From Opitutia bacterium (GTDB lineage: Bacteria; Verrucomicrobiota; Verrucomicrobiia; Opitutales; Opitutaceae): a stretch of DNA of 64,000 bases. Each line of letters opens with the position of its first letter. Within the stretch, counting starts at the first letter, position 1. Positions 7,577 to 17,369 of the stretch are shown here, piece after piece. Under the pieces are notes generated by a model, which made no database searches, had not been told where the DNA came from, and saw nothing but the letters and a program-made list of their open reading frames with translations. The translations under genes and the position numbers were made by a program. The DNA lies in assembly GCA_016217595.1 (NCBI GenBank), contig JACRHS010000004.1, forward strand, positions 62,001 to 126,000, written 5' to 3'.

Positions 7577-10507
7577 TCACTGGAACTTGAGCGAATAGAC
7601 CCGGGCGTTTTTGCAGTAGAGCTTCACCTGCACCACGGTGCCGGCAGCCGGTAGGGCTGAGCTGCCGTTCCACGTGACAGTCTGGCTCACGCTGTCGACA
7701 TTAAGCACGGCGCTATTAGCGGCATTATAACCGGTGATGATAGCGCCAGTACTATCCAGAAGCTCGGCTTTCACATAGTTTCCGGTCCCGGTCGAAACCA
7801 GATTCAGCACAAGGGCGGAGCCGGTATAAGTCAGCTTCTTGGTCAATATCGTGCCCTCAGTACTGCCGCTATTCAGCGACATGAACCCATCGCGTCGCCA
7901 CTTGGCGAGGCCGATATTGAGATTTCCCGCCGCGTGCCCCAGCTGCGAGGCACCATAATACCAGTAAACCTCATTGCCCACATCGACCGCATTGCCCGTG
8001 TAGATCGTTCCGGCGTCGAATGAGCCGGGCGCGCCCCAAGGAATTGGCGCGAGACGGGACGGACGATACCAGTCTTCTGTCAGATCGCGCGAGAAAACCA
8101 GCTGGGTACCGACCGGGCCGGCATCCGACCCGGCCAGATCTTGGATATAAAGCTCCCACGCAATTCCGATGTAGACGCCATCCACGACATACCAGCCCAT
8201 GCCATAGCAATCCGTGACGACATAGCCGGTCGCATCGATTCCATCCGCGAGCGATTCCGCCCGGATGGGAACGCTCCACGTGTTCCCATGGTCCGTACTC
8301 TGGCTCATGCGATGAACACGATGGATGTTGGAGTCGTAATATTTGTAGGAGCCCACCCATTTCGCATTGGTGGTGTCCAGCGCCGCCGTCGCCACATCCC
8401 AACCGTTCAGCGTGTTGGTCGGGGTGGACCCGATGAAATTCTTCCCATCGCTCGAGGTGTAATTGCGATACCACCAGATCTGGATCGAGGAATCGGGCCG
8501 ATAATAGCTGCCGAGCATTTTGAACCGCTTGGCGGCAACCGGCTCGGTCGGATCCATCACCACGCATCCGGTGCTTGGAGCGCCAAATGAGCCCAGGATG
8601 TTGTTATTGGTACTCCCTCCCCAAGTATATAGTCCCAGACCCGGCACACCGGACGTAACCCCCGGCTCCACCCAATTCAGGCAATCAGAGGAATAGCGGT
8701 AGCAATTCAGGCCGCTGCCCACGTAATAGAGTTTATACCGTTCTGCGGCGGGCGCGGTGGGGTCATCGACCACACTGCCATACATCCAGACATTGGGTTC
8801 CCAAGTGCCGGAACGTCCGGAAATGATCTGCCCCTGCTTGGTGCATTGGTTGAAGGTCTTGGTCACACCGTTCAGGGACTGGAGGATATAATCGTCGATG
8901 AACAACTGCTTCAGGTTCGTCACCGCCACGATGTCCTTCGAGAAAGTGACCGTGTCGAAGTAGGCCGTGCCCACATTCGCCTGTGCACTGTAGCAGAGCA
9001 GCCGCGCATAAGCGGTGTTTACGGGTGCCACGCCTGTAACGGTCGCCTGTTGCCAGGAGCCTGTCGTGCTCACGACAGCTGCGGCCGGCGAGCCCGACAG
9101 CACTGCATCGTTAGAATCGAAATATTGGAGATAAAAGGTGGCAGAGCCGCTCTCAACATACACCATGGCGGTAGCCGTGTAGGATGCCCCCGCCGTCACA
9201 TTCGTAATTTGGTTGGATTGCGCTCCCCCACCCAGGCTGGCGCTTGAATCGACCAGCATGAGGCTTCGGGAAATATCGAACACTCGGTTGGCAACAGTGT
9301 TGATCGACGTTTTCACGCTGGCGTTGGTGCCATAGCCGCTCCAATTCAACGGATAGTTGTTCAGATCGACGCTCTCGAAATTACCGTTGGACAAACCTGT
9401 GGATTTCGCCGCCACCGTCACATTGTCGAAGTAGCAGGTCCCGACGCAGGCGTTGTCGCTGTAAAGCAGGATCGCGGCATAACGCGCCAGAAACGGCGGC
9501 GTGAAATTCATCGTCAACGTCTGCCAGGAGCTTGTCGTGGTCGCCGGGAATATGACCGCACTGAGATACTCCGACGGCGTATAATCCGTCTCGCCGTTGT
9601 CGAAATACTGTATGTACACTTTAAAACTTCCGGCCGTGAGGCTTGCTACATTGTACTTTACGGTCGCGACGTAGCTCTTGCCCTCCGCTACAGAGAATTT
9701 CTTGGAAAGAATCCCGCCCGAAAGCGAAGCGCTCGTATCGGCGATTTTTACGCTACGGCTGCCCGCATAGACGATGGTCGTGCTGCCAGATTCAAAGCCG
9801 TTTGCCGCGTAGGCCGTCCAAGCCGATGGAAGACCTGTCCCCGACCCTCCCTCCATCCCCGGATCGTCAACGGCCACGCCGCCCACCGCGGCAAAATTGA
9901 TATCGTTCACGTCAAGCGTCGCGTCATCGAAAAACATCTGTCCAGCATACGCATTGCTGCTGTATACCATGAGCGTGCAATAAGCCGCGCCATACGGAGC
10001 GAACTGACTGGCAACCTGCAATTGTGTCCACGTATCCAAGGTCGGACTCGCGCTCGTCGAATAGGTGAGCATTTTGGTACCCTGGCTATTCCAATACTCC
10101 AGATAGAGCGCCACGTCGCCACCACCTCCCGTATCCACGTTTGCCCAGACCTTTGCCGTATATTTCCGGCCTTCGATCACCGGAATCGGAGCCGATCTCA
10201 TAGCGCCCGCCAGACTGGAGCTCCCATCAACGATTTTCAGGCTCCGGCTGCCGCCATGAACCCGCAATGTGCTGCTGAACTCATATCCGTTGCCATAGAC
10301 CAACGACCAACTGGTGGGCAACGTACCCGTTAGACTTTCAAAGTTTCCGTTCGGGACCGGCACGGAGGCGGCCTCGACTCGTGAGACAGACAGGCAGATG
10401 ATAATCATCGCGATCCAGAGAATGCCTGATATCAGGCAAGCTCGCGCCTCACAATTGACCAGCGTATCCTTGGTGATCTGAGCGGTGGTAGTAACGGGGT
10501 TATTCAT
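7577..10507 (-). CDS. Secreted protein: three carbohydrate-binding-like repeats plus beta-propeller
   Basis: Exported protein of about 976 aa. Residues 22-40 are a hydrophobic export signal, with cleavage likely after VEAA (47). Three homologous modules of about 155 residues follow (about 50-202, 212-367, 372-524). Each opens with a GNFES- or GMEGG-type start, then S..IVD-SSASL.GG, V.EG..Y.A, YLEY/YFD and FDD..., resembling CBM4/9-type sandwiches. At 535 begins LFIDDYIL, the hallmark of GH32/43-like five-bladed propeller proteins common in Planctomycetes and Verrucomicrobiota, running to about 890. A small C-terminal beta domain follows. It probably binds and cleaves a polysaccharide at the cell surface; no catalytic triad was assigned. 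ATG 10507 was chosen over upstream frames because the signal peptide follows it. Confidence 0.8.
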   Translation of the reverse strand: MNNPVTTTAQITKDTLVNCEARACLISGILWIAMIIICLSVSRVEAASVPVPNGNFESLTGTLPTSWSLVYGNGYEFSSTLRVHGGSRSLKIVDGSSSLAGAMRSAPIPVIEGRKYTAKVWANVDTGGGGDVALYLEYWNSQGTKMLTYSTSASPTLDTWTQLQVASQFAPYGAAYCTLMVYSSNAYAGQMFFDDATLDVNDINFAAVGGVAVDDPGMEGGSGTGLPSAWTAYAANGFESGSTTIVYAGSRSVKIADTSASLSGGILSKKFSVAEGKSYVATVKYNVASLTAGSFKVYIQYFDNGETDYTPSEYLSAVIFPATTTSSWQTLTMNFTPPFLARYAAILLYSDNACVGTCYFDNVTVAAKSTGLSNGNFESVDLNNYPLNWSGYGTNASVKTSINTVANRVFDISRSLMLVDSSASLGGGAQSNQITNVTAGASYTATAMVYVESGSATFYLQYFDSNDAVLSGSPAAAVVSTTGSWQQATVTGVAPVNTAYARLLCYSAQANVGTAYFDTVTFSKDIVAVTNLKQLFIDDYILQSLNGVTKTFNQCTKQGQIISGRSGTWEPNVWMYGSVVDDPTAPAAERYKLYYVGSGLNCYRYSSDCLNWVEPGVTSGVPGLGLYTWGGSTNNNILGSFGAPSTGCVVMDPTEPVAAKRFKMLGSYYRPDSSIQIWWYRNYTSSDGKNFIGSTPTNTLNGWDVATAALDTTNAKWVGSYKYYDSNIHRVHRMSQSTDHGNTWSVPIRAESLADGIDATGYVVTDCYGMGWYVVDGVYIGIAWELYIQDLAGSDAGPVGTQLVFSRDLTEDWYRPSRLAPIPWGAPGSFDAGTIYTGNAVDVGNEVYWYYGASQLGHAAGNLNIGLAKWRRDGFMSLNSGSTEGTILTKKLTYTGSALVLNLVSTGTGNYVKAELLDSTGAIITGYNAANSAVLNVDSVSQTVTWNGSSALPAAGTVVQVKLYCKNARVYSLKFQ

Positions 10508-10823
10508 GGGGAGAAAGCAATGCATAGCAGGGCAACGAGGGCTATGGCTTGAACCGAGCAGTTTGTATACATTGGTGCTCTGCGTCACACAAAAGTCAAT
10601 AGTTTTAACACTTAAACTTGGCCAAACACAAGGCATATTCTTTGTATCTCATTGTCATTTAATAATATTTAAGATTTTTATTTGATGTTTCTAAACGTCC
10701 CTACATGATGAAAATTTAAAAATCGCCCTCACAGGGTATACACTTGCATTTTATGTGCCAAATTTCGCAAAGATTATCGCTCCTCCGGCACCGGGCCGGC
10801 CCACTCCTCCGCACAGAACAGTG
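10508..10823. other. AT-rich intergenic promoter region
   Basis: 316 bases, strikingly AT-rich between 10580 and 10760 compared with the surrounding DNA. It most likely holds the promoter of the minus-strand secreted protein gene. Two GTATAC-centred sites are present, at 10565-10570 inside a longer palindrome and at 10736-10741. On the minus strand a TTGACT lies at about 10590. I see no gene in it. Confidence 0.55.
10556..10580. promoter_or_regulatory. Candidate operator centred on GTATAC
   Basis: Inverted repeat GAGCA...TGCTC enclosing TTTGTATACATTG, with GTATAC exactly in the middle. It ends 49 bases upstream of the start codon at 10507. GTATAC-centred palindromes are typical of GntR- and LacI-type sugar regulators. 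No regulator gene is adjacent, so the trans-factor is unknown. A second GTATAC lies at 10736. Confidence 0.45.
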
Positions 10824-11105
10824 TTAGATCGAGATAACCGCCCGACCGGCCCGCGATTCCGCCACGCAGCCCATCAATGCCAAATCAACCGGCCCACGTC
10901 CCTGTTTCCGGGTCGTATTCACTTTTCGGTTTATCGCAGGCAACCATTCTGACGCGCGCTGCACCTCGTCAAATGCCTCCGGCAACTCCTCCAGCAGGCT
11001 TGACGGTTCGCGCTCCGGTTGCGCCAGCACGTCAATGTTGCCGTGCATGATTACAACGGGAAGATCTCCCATCGGAAAACGCGCTGTGGCACCGGCCGCG
11101 CGCAC
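10824..11105 (-). CDS. Hypothetical short protein
   Basis: A 93-codon frame starting at GTG 11105. A GGGAGGAG sequence 9 bases upstream is one of the few good Shine-Dalgarno motifs in this window, which is the main reason to keep it. The sequence (PVVIMHGNIDVLAQPE, SSLLEELPEAFDEVQ) matches no family I recognise. There is no signal peptide or membrane segment. It could be a remnant of a larger gene or a chance frame. It sits between a tRNA gene and the AT-rich promoter region. Confidence 0.3.
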   Translation of the reverse strand: MRAAGATARFPMGDLPVVIMHGNIDVLAQPEREPSSLLEELPEAFDEVQRASEWLPAINRKVNTTRKQGRGPVDLALMGCVAESRAGRAVISI

Positions 11106-11166
11106 GGCTTCCGACTCCTCCCTTGACGCGGGAGAAACGGGGCGCTCAGATGCGCCCCGCTATCGC

Positions 11167-11240
<74 letters not shown>

Positions 11241-11242
11241 AC

Positions 11243-11265
11243 AAAAAAGCGGGCCGAAGCCCGCT
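11243..11265 (-). terminator. Intrinsic terminator of cysK
   Basis: A 7-base stem AGCGGGC/GCCCGCT with tetraloop (11248-11265). On the minus strand a run of six T follows directly. It ends 31 bases past the cysK stop codon and 3 bases from the tRNA 3' end, so it may also insulate the tRNA. Confidence 0.85.
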
Positions 11266-11295
11266 GTGATTTGCGTAGAATGTTGCCGGCTGGCG

Positions 11296-12288
11296 TCACT
11301 GCGCAACCGCGGCCGCGGCCGGGATCAGGTCGTCCACGCTCTCGCTGTCGGTGTTGATGTCGGCGAAGAGCCAGGTCGAGAGGTAGCGTTCGCTGCTCGA
11401 CGGGATGATCGCGACGATGCGTTTGCCTTTGTTCTCGGGCCGCTTCGCCAGTTGCAACGCCGCCCAGACCGCCGCGCCCGAGGATATGCCCACCGGAATG
11501 CCGTCCAGCTGGTTCACCTGCTTCGAGACCGGACCGGAATCGACGTCCTTCACGCGGATGATCTCGTCGTAAATCTTCGTATTGAGCACCGCCGGCACAA
11601 AACCCGCGCCGAGGCCCTGCAACTTGTGCGGTCCGGGCGTGCCGCCGGAGAGCACCGGCGAGGCGTCGGGCTCCACCGCGACGATCTTCACCGCGGGATT
11701 GCGCGCCTTGAGCACTTCGCCGACGCCGGTGATCGTGCCGCCCGTGCCGATGCCGGAGACGACGATGTCGACCTTGCCGTCGGTATCGCGCCAGATCTCC
11801 TCGGCCGTGGTGCGGCGGTGGACTTCGGGATTGGAGGCGTTGGCGAATTGTTGGAGGATGACGCTGTTGGGGATCTTCGCGGCCAGTTCCTCAGCTTTGG
11901 CGATGGCGCCTTTCATGCCCTTCGGTCCCTCGGTCAACACGAGGCGCGCGCCGAGGACTTTGAGGAGTTTGCGGCGCTCGAGGCTCATCGTCTCGGGCAT
12001 GGTGAGGATCAGCTTCAGCCCTTTCGCGGCGGCGACGAACGCCAGCGCGATGCCGGTGTTGCCGCTCGTCGGCTCAATGAGGACGGTATCCTGATTGATG
12101 CGACCGGACTTCAGGGCGTCGTCGATCATGGCGAAGCCGATGCGGTCCTTGACACTGGAGAGCGGGTTGAAGAACTCGAGTTTGAGCACGACTTCCGCGA
12201 GGGCGCCGTGCGCGGCCGCGGTGCGGTTGAGGCGCACGAGCGGAGTGTTGCCGATGGTTTCGGTGATGTCGTTGTGGATTTTGGCCAT
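11296..12288 (-). CDS. cysK: Cysteine synthase A (O-acetylserine sulfhydrylase)
   Basis: PLP enzyme that makes L-cysteine from O-acetylserine and sulfide, the last step of sulfate assimilation. At 330 aa it is normal length. [13 protein letters not shown] is at 10-22, [11 protein letters not shown] carries the PLP lysine K47, [10 protein letters not shown] is the substrate loop, [10 protein letters not shown] binds the PLP phosphate, and GISSGAA lies near the C-terminus. It is the last gene of the minus-strand sulfate transport run, 58 bases downstream of cysA, and is closed by a hairpin terminator. Its position implies co-expression of sulfate uptake and sulfide capture. Confidence 0.96.
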   Translation of the reverse strand: MAKIHNDITETIGNTPLVRLNRTAAAHGALAEVVLKLEFFNPLSSVKDRIGFAMIDDALKSGRINQDTVLIEPTSGNTGIALAFVAAAKGLKLILTMPETMSLERRKLLKVLGARLVLTEGPKGMKGAIAKAEELAAKIPNSVILQQFANASNPEVHRRTTAEEIWRDTDGKVDIVVSGIGTGGTITGVGEVLKARNPAVKIVAVEPDASPVLSGGTPGPHKLQGLGAGFVPAVLNTKIYDEIIRVKDVDSGPVSKQVNQLDGIPVGISSGAAVWAALQLAKRPENKGKRIVAIIPSSSERYLSTWLFADINTDSESVDDLIPAAAAVAQ

Positions 12289-12346
12289 GGTAGTGATGAG
12301 TTATGGGTTATTGATGATCGGTGATAAGTGATGGGGAAAAACGAAG

Positions 12347-13396
12347 TCAGATGGCGAAGTCCTCGGCGAAGACGCGGCCGCGGCGCATGCGCAGCAGAAC
12401 ACTGTCGCCGATTTGAAGGCCGAGTTCGGTCAGGCGCTGGCGGGAAACCTCCGCTTCGATAATCTCGTCGGCGGCGTGATGGCGCGTGCAGGTGACTCGC
12501 GCGACCGAGCCCGCCGTGTGCACCGTGCGCAACTGCGCCAGCTCGCCGTCGAAGCCGTCCTGCACCGGGAGCAGCTCGATGTCGTGCGGCCGCACGTAGG
12601 CGAAACGGCCGCCGTTGACGTCGAACGCCTCGGCCTGCGCGAAGCCGCGCGAGGGCAGTTGCAGACGGTTCACGTTGCCGAGAAATTCGTAGACGAAGGG
12701 CGTCGCTGGGTGATCGTACACCGCCTGCGGCGTGCCGACCTGCTCGACGCGCGCCTGGTTCATGATCACGACCTCGTCGGCGATTTCGAGCGCCTCCTCC
12801 TGATCGTGCGTCACGAAAACCGTAGTGAGATGCACCTCCTCGTGCAGGCGGCGCAGCCAGCGGCGCAGCTCCTTGCGGACCTTGGCGTCGAGTGCGCCGA
12901 ATGGCTCGTCGAGCAGCAGCACCTTCGGCTCGACCGCGAGCGCGCGCGCGAGGGCGACGCGCTGGCGCTGGCCGCCGGAGAGCTGCGTGGGCAGGCGATG
13001 CGCCAAGCCTTCGAGTTGCACCAACGCGAGCAGGCGCTCCACACGCGTGCGGATCTCGGCGGGCGAAGGCCGCTCGCGGCGCGGACGCACGTTGAGTCCG
13101 AAGGCGATGTTGTCCGCCACGGTCATGTGGCGGAAGAGCGCGTAGTGTTGAAACACGAAACCCACGCCGCGCTGCCCGGCCGGAGTGTTGGTCACGTCGG
13201 CGCCGTGGAATTGGATGCGCCCGGAGCCCGGGTCGGCAAACTCCAGCCCCGCCATGATGCGCAGCAGCGTGGTCTTGCCGGAGCCCGAAGGCCCGAGCAA
13301 CGCCGTGAGGCGGCCGCTCGGCACGCGCAGACTCACGTTGTCGAGCGCCGTGAACGGGCCGAAAGTTTTGCGGATGTTTTGGACTTCGATGCTCAT
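12347..13396 (-). CDS. cysA: Sulfate/thiosulfate ABC transporter ATPase CysA
   Basis: ATPase subunit of the CysTWA-Sbp importer. 349 aa. Walker A GPSGSGKT is at 35-42, the Q-loop is FQHYALF, the signature LSGGQRQR, Walker [12 protein letters not shown], and the H-loop [12 protein letters not shown]-terminal regulatory beta domain of about 110 residues follows (YVRPHDIEL), as in CysA. The start codon lies one base from the cysW stop codon region, so expression is tightly coupled. The gene is fourth in sbp-cysT-cysW-cysA-cysK. Confidence 0.95.
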   Translation of the reverse strand: MSIEVQNIRKTFGPFTALDNVSLRVPSGRLTALLGPSGSGKTTLLRIMAGLEFADPGSGRIQFHGADVTNTPAGQRGVGFVFQHYALFRHMTVADNIAFGLNVRPRRERPSPAEIRTRVERLLALVQLEGLAHRLPTQLSGGQRQRVALARALAVEPKVLLLDEPFGALDAKVRKELRRWLRRLHEEVHLTTVFVTHDQEEALEIADEVVIMNQARVEQVGTPQAVYDHPATPFVYEFLGNVNRLQLPSRGFAQAEAFDVNGGRFAYVRPHDIELLPVQDGFDGELAQLRTVHTAGSVARVTCTRHHAADEIIEAEVSRQRLTELGLQIGDSVLLRMRRGRVFAEDFAI

Positions 13397-13397
13397 G

Positions 13398-14282
13398 CTA
13401 GGTCCGGACGGGTTGGCGGGCGCGCCATTCGACGAGGCTCTTCAGCCCGAGCGTCACCAACGCCAGCAGGGCGAGGAGCGACGCCACGGCGAAGGCCGCG
13501 ACAAAGTTGTATTCGTTGTAGAGAATCTCGACGTGCAGCGGGATGGTGTTGGTCTCGCCGCGGATGTGGCCGCTGACGACCGACACCGCGCCGAATTCGC
13601 CCATCGCACGGGCGTTGCAGAGGATGACGCCGTAGAGCAGGCCCCATTTGATGTTGGGGAGCGTCACGCGCCAAAACGTCTGCCAGCCGCTCGCGCCGAG
13701 CGTGAGCGCCGCCAGCTCCTCATCGGTGCCCTGCGCCTGCATCAGCGGGATGAGTTCGCGGGCCACAAAGGGAAAGGTGACGAAGATCGTCGCCAGCACG
13801 ATGCCGGGCACGGCGAAGATGATTTTAAGATCGTGCGCCTGCAGCCACGGGCCGAACCAGCCCTGCGCACCGAAGAGCAACACGTAGACGAGTCCGGAGA
13901 TCACTGGCGACACCGCGAACGGCAGGTCGATGAGCGTGATGAGCACGCTCTTGCCGGGAAACTGAAACTTCGCGATGGCCCACGCCGCCGCCACGCCGAA
14001 GACGAGGTTGCTCGGCACCGCGATGGCCGCGGCGAGGAACGTGAGCTTGATCGCCGCCAGCGCATCGGCGTCGGCAAACGCCGCGAAGTACGCGCCCACG
14101 CCCCGGCGCAACGCCTCGGTGAACACCGCCGCGAGCGGCACCACGAGAAACAGCCCGAGGAAGAGCAGCGCAGCGCCCAGCAGCGTGTAGCGCAGCCAGG
14201 CCGGGTCGCGCGTGGCGCGGATCGACGCCGCGCCCGCGGCGGGCTCGGTGGTGGAGAGTTGGGAAATAAAACCGGCAGCCAT
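13398..14282 (-). CDS. cysW: Sulfate ABC transporter permease CysW
   Basis: Inner-membrane permease, 294 aa, about six membrane helices. The cytoplasmic EAA loop that docks on CysA reads [19 protein letters not shown] followed by TLPN. The sequence [19 protein letters not shown] after it is typical for CysW. The N-terminus (about 30 residues) is polar. The gene is one base from cysA and one base from cysT, so the permease pair and the ATPase form one translational unit. Confidence 0.94.
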   Translation of the reverse strand: MAAGFISQLSTTEPAAGAASIRATRDPAWLRYTLLGAALLFLGLFLVVPLAAVFTEALRRGVGAYFAAFADADALAAIKLTFLAAAIAVPSNLVFGVAAAWAIAKFQFPGKSVLITLIDLPFAVSPVISGLVYVLLFGAQGWFGPWLQAHDLKIIFAVPGIVLATIFVTFPFVARELIPLMQAQGTDEELAALTLGASGWQTFWRVTLPNIKWGLLYGVILCNARAMGEFGAVSVVSGHIRGETNTIPLHVEILYNEYNFVAAFAVASLLALLALVTLGLKSLVEWRARQPVRT

Positions 14283-14283
14283 G

Positions 14284-15120
14284 TTAGGAACGCGTTCTCC
14301 AGTCGCTCCATTTCTGGAGCGTGTTGATGAGCAGCAGCAGGGCGAACGAGGCGACGAGCATCACCACCGCCAGCGCCGTGGCGCCGCGATAGTCGTACTG
14401 CTCGAGCTTGGTGATGATGAGCAGCGGGGTGATTTCCGTGCGCATCGGCATGTTGCCCGAAATGAAGACCACCGAGCCGTATTCGCCCAGCGCCCGGGCA
14501 AACGCCAACGCGAAGCCGGTGAGCAACGGCGGCAACAGCTCGGGGAAAATCACGCGCCGCAACGTCTGCCAGCGGCTCGCGCCGAGCGTGGCCGCGGCCT
14601 CCTCCAGCTCGGGTTCGAGCTCCTCCAGCACCGGTTGCAGCGTACGCACGACGAACGGCAGGCCGATGAAGGTGAGCGCGACGAGCACGCCGAGTTCGTT
14701 GAACGCCACCTTGACGCCGAGCGGCCGGAGCAACCCGCCGAGCCAGCCATTCTCCGCGTACACCGCGGTGAGCGCGATGCCCGCGACGGCGGTCGGCAGC
14801 GCGAACGGCAGATCGACGAGCGCGTTGACGAGCTTGCGCCCAGGAAACGGATACCGCACCAGCACCCACGCCACCAGCAGACCGAAGAACGCGTTGAGCG
14901 CGCCCGCCGCGAGCGACGCACCGAAACTGAGCCGGTACGACGCCAGCACGCGCGGCGCGGTGATCGTCGTCCAAAACTCGTCCCACGTCAGCCCGGCGGT
15001 CTTCAGGAACGCGGCCGAAAGCGGCAGCAGCACGATGAGCCCGAGATAGGTCAGCGTGAACCCGAGCGAGAGCCCGAAGCCCGGCAGAATGCGGCGAGAG
15101 GTGGAAGCGGTGGCGTTCAC
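14284..15120 (-). CDS. cysT: Sulfate ABC transporter permease CysT (CysU)
   Basis: Second permease of the sulfate importer, 278 aa, six predicted membrane helices. The EAA loop reads [19 protein letters not shown], followed by [12 protein letters not shown] as in Cys[17 protein letters not shown] matches the conserved third helix. It starts with GTG at 15120 and sits 27 bases after sbp. It pairs with CysW to form the channel fed by the periplasmic Sbp protein. Confidence 0.94.
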   Translation of the reverse strand: MNATASTSRRILPGFGLSLGFTLTYLGLIVLLPLSAAFLKTAGLTWDEFWTTITAPRVLASYRLSFGASLAAGALNAFFGLLVAWVLVRYPFPGRKLVNALVDLPFALPTAVAGIALTAVYAENGWLGGLLRPLGVKVAFNELGVLVALTFIGLPFVVRTLQPVLEELEPELEEAAATLGASRWQTLRRVIFPELLPPLLTGFALAFARALGEYGSVVFISGNMPMRTEITPLLIITKLEQYDYRGATALAVVMLVASFALLLLINTLQKWSDWRTRS

Positions 15121-15147
15121 GCGAAATTCAGCAGCGAGTGGCGGGAC

Positions 15148-16176
15148 TCAGCGGGAGTAGATCTGGTCGAACACGCCGCCGTCGGCGAAGTGGGTTTTAT
15201 GCACCTTGGCCCAGCCGCCAAAAGCCTCGTCGATGGTGAACAGATTGATCTGTGGAAACTGCGCGGCGTACTTCGCAGCCGCCTGCGGCGAGCGCGGCCG
15301 GTAGTAGTTGCGCCCGGCGATGTCCTGCCCGGCGTCGGTGTAAAGATATTCGAGATACGCCTGCGCCACGGCGGTCGTGCCTTTCTTTTTCGCAACCTTG
15401 TCGACCACCGCGACAGGCGGCTCGGCGAGGATGCTGAGCGAGGGCACAACGATTTCGAATTTGTCGGCGCCAAACTCCTTCAAGGCGAGAAACGCCTCGT
15501 TTTCCCACGAGATGAACACATCGCCGATACCGCGTTGCACGAAGGTCGTGGTCGCGCCGCGCGCGCCGCTGTCGAGCACCGGCACGTTTTTGAAGAGCGC
15601 GGCCACAAACGTTCGCGCGCCGCTGTCGCTGCCGGTCTTGCGGCGGGCGTATTCCCACGCCGCGAGATAATTCCAGCGCGCGCCGCCGGAGGTTTTCGGG
15701 TTGGGCGTGATGACGGCGACGCCCGGCTTGATCAGGTCGTCCCAGTCCTTGATGGCCTTGGGATTTCCTTTGCGCACGAGGAGCACGATGGTGCTCGTGT
15801 AAGGCGAGGCGTTTTGCGGCAGGCGTTTTTGCCAGTCGGCCGGAAGCAGCTGGGCGTGCTCGTGGAGCGCGTCGATGTCGCCGGCGAGCGCGAGCGTAAC
15901 GACATCAGCCGCGAGCCCGTCGATCACAGCGCGCGCCTGTTTGCCGGAACCGCCGTGCGATTGTTTGACGACGACATCGTCGCCCGTCTTCGCCTTCCAG
16001 TGGGCGGCGAACGCCGCGTTGAATTCGAGATAGAATACCCGCGTCGGATCATAGGAGACGTTTCTGAGCTCAACCGACTTAGCCGCCGCGCCTTCAACCA
16101 GCACCGCCGCCGCAAAGACTGCGAGGGTGCGGAGCATTGTGGCATTAAGGAAACGATGGCGGCTGGCTTGTCTCAT
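15148..16176 (-). CDS. sbp: Sulfate-binding periplasmic protein
   Basis: Extracytoplasmic sulfate receptor, first gene of the sulfate operon. Length 342 aa from ATG 16176; an internal ATG at 16137 (14th codon) gives a more classical signal peptide ([14 protein letters not shown], cleavage near GAAA-K) and may be the real start. Family landmarks are [51 protein letters not shown], and [21 protein letters not shown]. The promoter probably lies in the AT-rich DNA upstream, shared with the divergent cbiX-like gene. Confidence 0.93.
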   Translation of the reverse strand: MRQASRHRFLNATMLRTLAVFAAAVLVEGAAAKSVELRNVSYDPTRVFYLEFNAAFAAHWKAKTGDDVVVKQSHGGSGKQARAVIDGLAADVVTLALAGDIDALHEHAQLLPADWQKRLPQNASPYTSTIVLLVRKGNPKAIKDWDDLIKPGVAVITPNPKTSGGARWNYLAAWEYARRKTGSDSGARTFVAALFKNVPVLDSGARGATTTFVQRGIGDVFISWENEAFLALKEFGADKFEIVVPSLSILAEPPVAVVDKVAKKKGTTAVAQAYLEYLYTDAGQDIAGRNYYRPRSPQAAAKYAAQFPQINLFTIDEAFGGWAKVHKTHFADGGVFDQIYSR

Positions 16177-16466
16177 GTTTCAATCTACATTGTTTTTGTC
16201 GTATTTCTTTTCAAGTTTTATTTTCTAAATTAGTCATGTTTTGTTTAATTATTTTATATTTAGTGTTTTATTAACTTTTGATAATACGTGTTGTCACTTT
16301 CATCTTTTGTTGCATGCTTTACTAATGATTCTCAAGCACAGTGACAGAAATTGAAGCATCCCCCTTCAGCTGAATGCCTGGCTTTCAATTCGCCTGAATT
16401 GACTTAGCCTTCGCCACACACACGCCACACGACCGCCAGCTTACCGCTTCCATAGGTCTTCTCACT
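16177..16466. other. AT-rich divergent promoter region of sbp and the cbiX-like gene
   Basis: 290 bases with no open frame. It is very AT-rich at 16190-16330 (several TATAAA/TTTATA-like blocks), unlike the GC-rich surroundings. It must hold the sulfate operon promoter on the minus strand. I could not recognise a riboswitch or a defined operator. Confidence 0.5.
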
Positions 16467-17324
16467 TTGAACCCAACGCCCCCATCAGACGCTCCCACGC
16501 CCACCCTGCTGCTTCTCGACAATGGTTCGCTGGAACCGGCGGCGGTGCTGAGCTTGCGCGCCATCGCGGCACGGCTGAGCGCGGCGCTTGGACAGGAGGT
16601 GGCGCCGGTCTCGTTGCTCCACTCGCACAAAATTCCGGCAGAGCGTCTCGACGGCCGGCCGGCGGAGATTTTCGATCAGGCGCTGGCGCGGCGAATCGCG
16701 GCGGGGGCGATGGACTTCCTGGTGGTGCCGTTGTTTTTCGGTCCCAGCGGCGCCCTCACCGACTACCTGCCGCAACGCGTGGCGCGTTTGCGCGCGCTGC
16801 ACCCGGATTTGCGAGTGCGCCTGGCTCCGCCGCTGGCGGACGTGCCAGCCGCTGCCGACACGCGACTGGCCGCGATCCTCGCCGATCACGTCCGGGCAAA
16901 ACTAACACCTGCCGCCCCCGCGCCGGCGGTGATTGTAGTCGACCACGGCAGTCCGGTGCGCGAAGTCACGGCGGTGCGCGACCATGTGACTGCGCAACTG
17001 CGCGAGCTGCTGGGCGCGACCGTGCGCGCGGTGTCGGCCGCCTCCATGGAACGCCGGCCGGAGCCGGAGTACGCGTTTAACGAACCGTTGCTCGCCACCG
17101 CGCTGGACCGAGCGGCAACAGAGGCGGGACGGGTGATTGTCGCGCCGCTATTTTTATCGCCGGGACGTCACGCCGGACCGGGCGGCGACATCGCGCAAAT
17201 CTGCGCGGCGGCACAGGCGCGTCACCCGGGATTGCAGCCCATTCTGACGGAGCTGGTGGGCACGCATGCAGGGTTGATCGCCATTCTCGCCGAGCGCGCG
17301 CAGGGCGAGGGGCGCGATTTGTAA
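16467..17324 (+). CDS. CbiX/SirB-like sirohydrochlorin chelatase, two-domain
   Basis: 285 aa with two repeats of the class II chelatase fold. The first half opens with LLLLDNGSLEP, the second with VIVVDHGSPVREV; each continues to a PLF motif (VVPLFFGPSGALTDYLP and VAPLFLSPGRHAGPGGD). In the second half the HG of DHGSP and the H of GRHAGPGGD are the metal-binding histidines; in the first half the HG is replaced by NG, so only the C-terminal half looks catalytic. The enzyme would insert Fe (siroheme) or Co. Next to sulfate uptake genes, siroheme for sulfite reductase is the likely product (inference). The start is TTG 16467, with no nearby ATG in frame. Confidence 0.78.
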   Translation: MNPTPPSDAPTPTLLLLDNGSLEPAAVLSLRAIAARLSAALGQEVAPVSLLHSHKIPAERLDGRPAEIFDQALARRIAAGAMDFLVVPLFFGPSGALTDYLPQRVARLRALHPDLRVRLAPPLADVPAAADTRLAAILADHVRAKLTPAAPAPAVIVVDHGSPVREVTAVRDHVTAQLRELLGATVRAVSAASMERRPEPEYAFNEPLLATALDRAATEAGRVIVAPLFLSPGRHAGPGGDIAQICAAAQARHPGLQPILTELVGTHAGLIAILAERAQGEGRDL

Positions 17325-17347
17325 GAGCGGCATAAAGCCGCTCCTAC
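17320..17347. repeat. REP-like palindromic element, copy 2 (short)
   Basis: TGTAAGAGCGGC-ATAAA-GCCGCTCCTACA, the compact form of the element at 2859-2926, lacking its central spacer. It overlaps the stop codon of the chelatase gene and lies in the convergent space before etfA, where it can serve as an mRNA 3' hairpin for either gene. Confidence 0.8.
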
Positions 17348-17369
17348 AGTACAAGCCAGGTTCGCGCCG

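Noticed and set aside
14212..16233. 673-residue plus-strand frame opposite cysT and sbp
   Set aside because: Arg/Glu/Gln-rich, low complexity, no motif; complementary to clear transporter genes.
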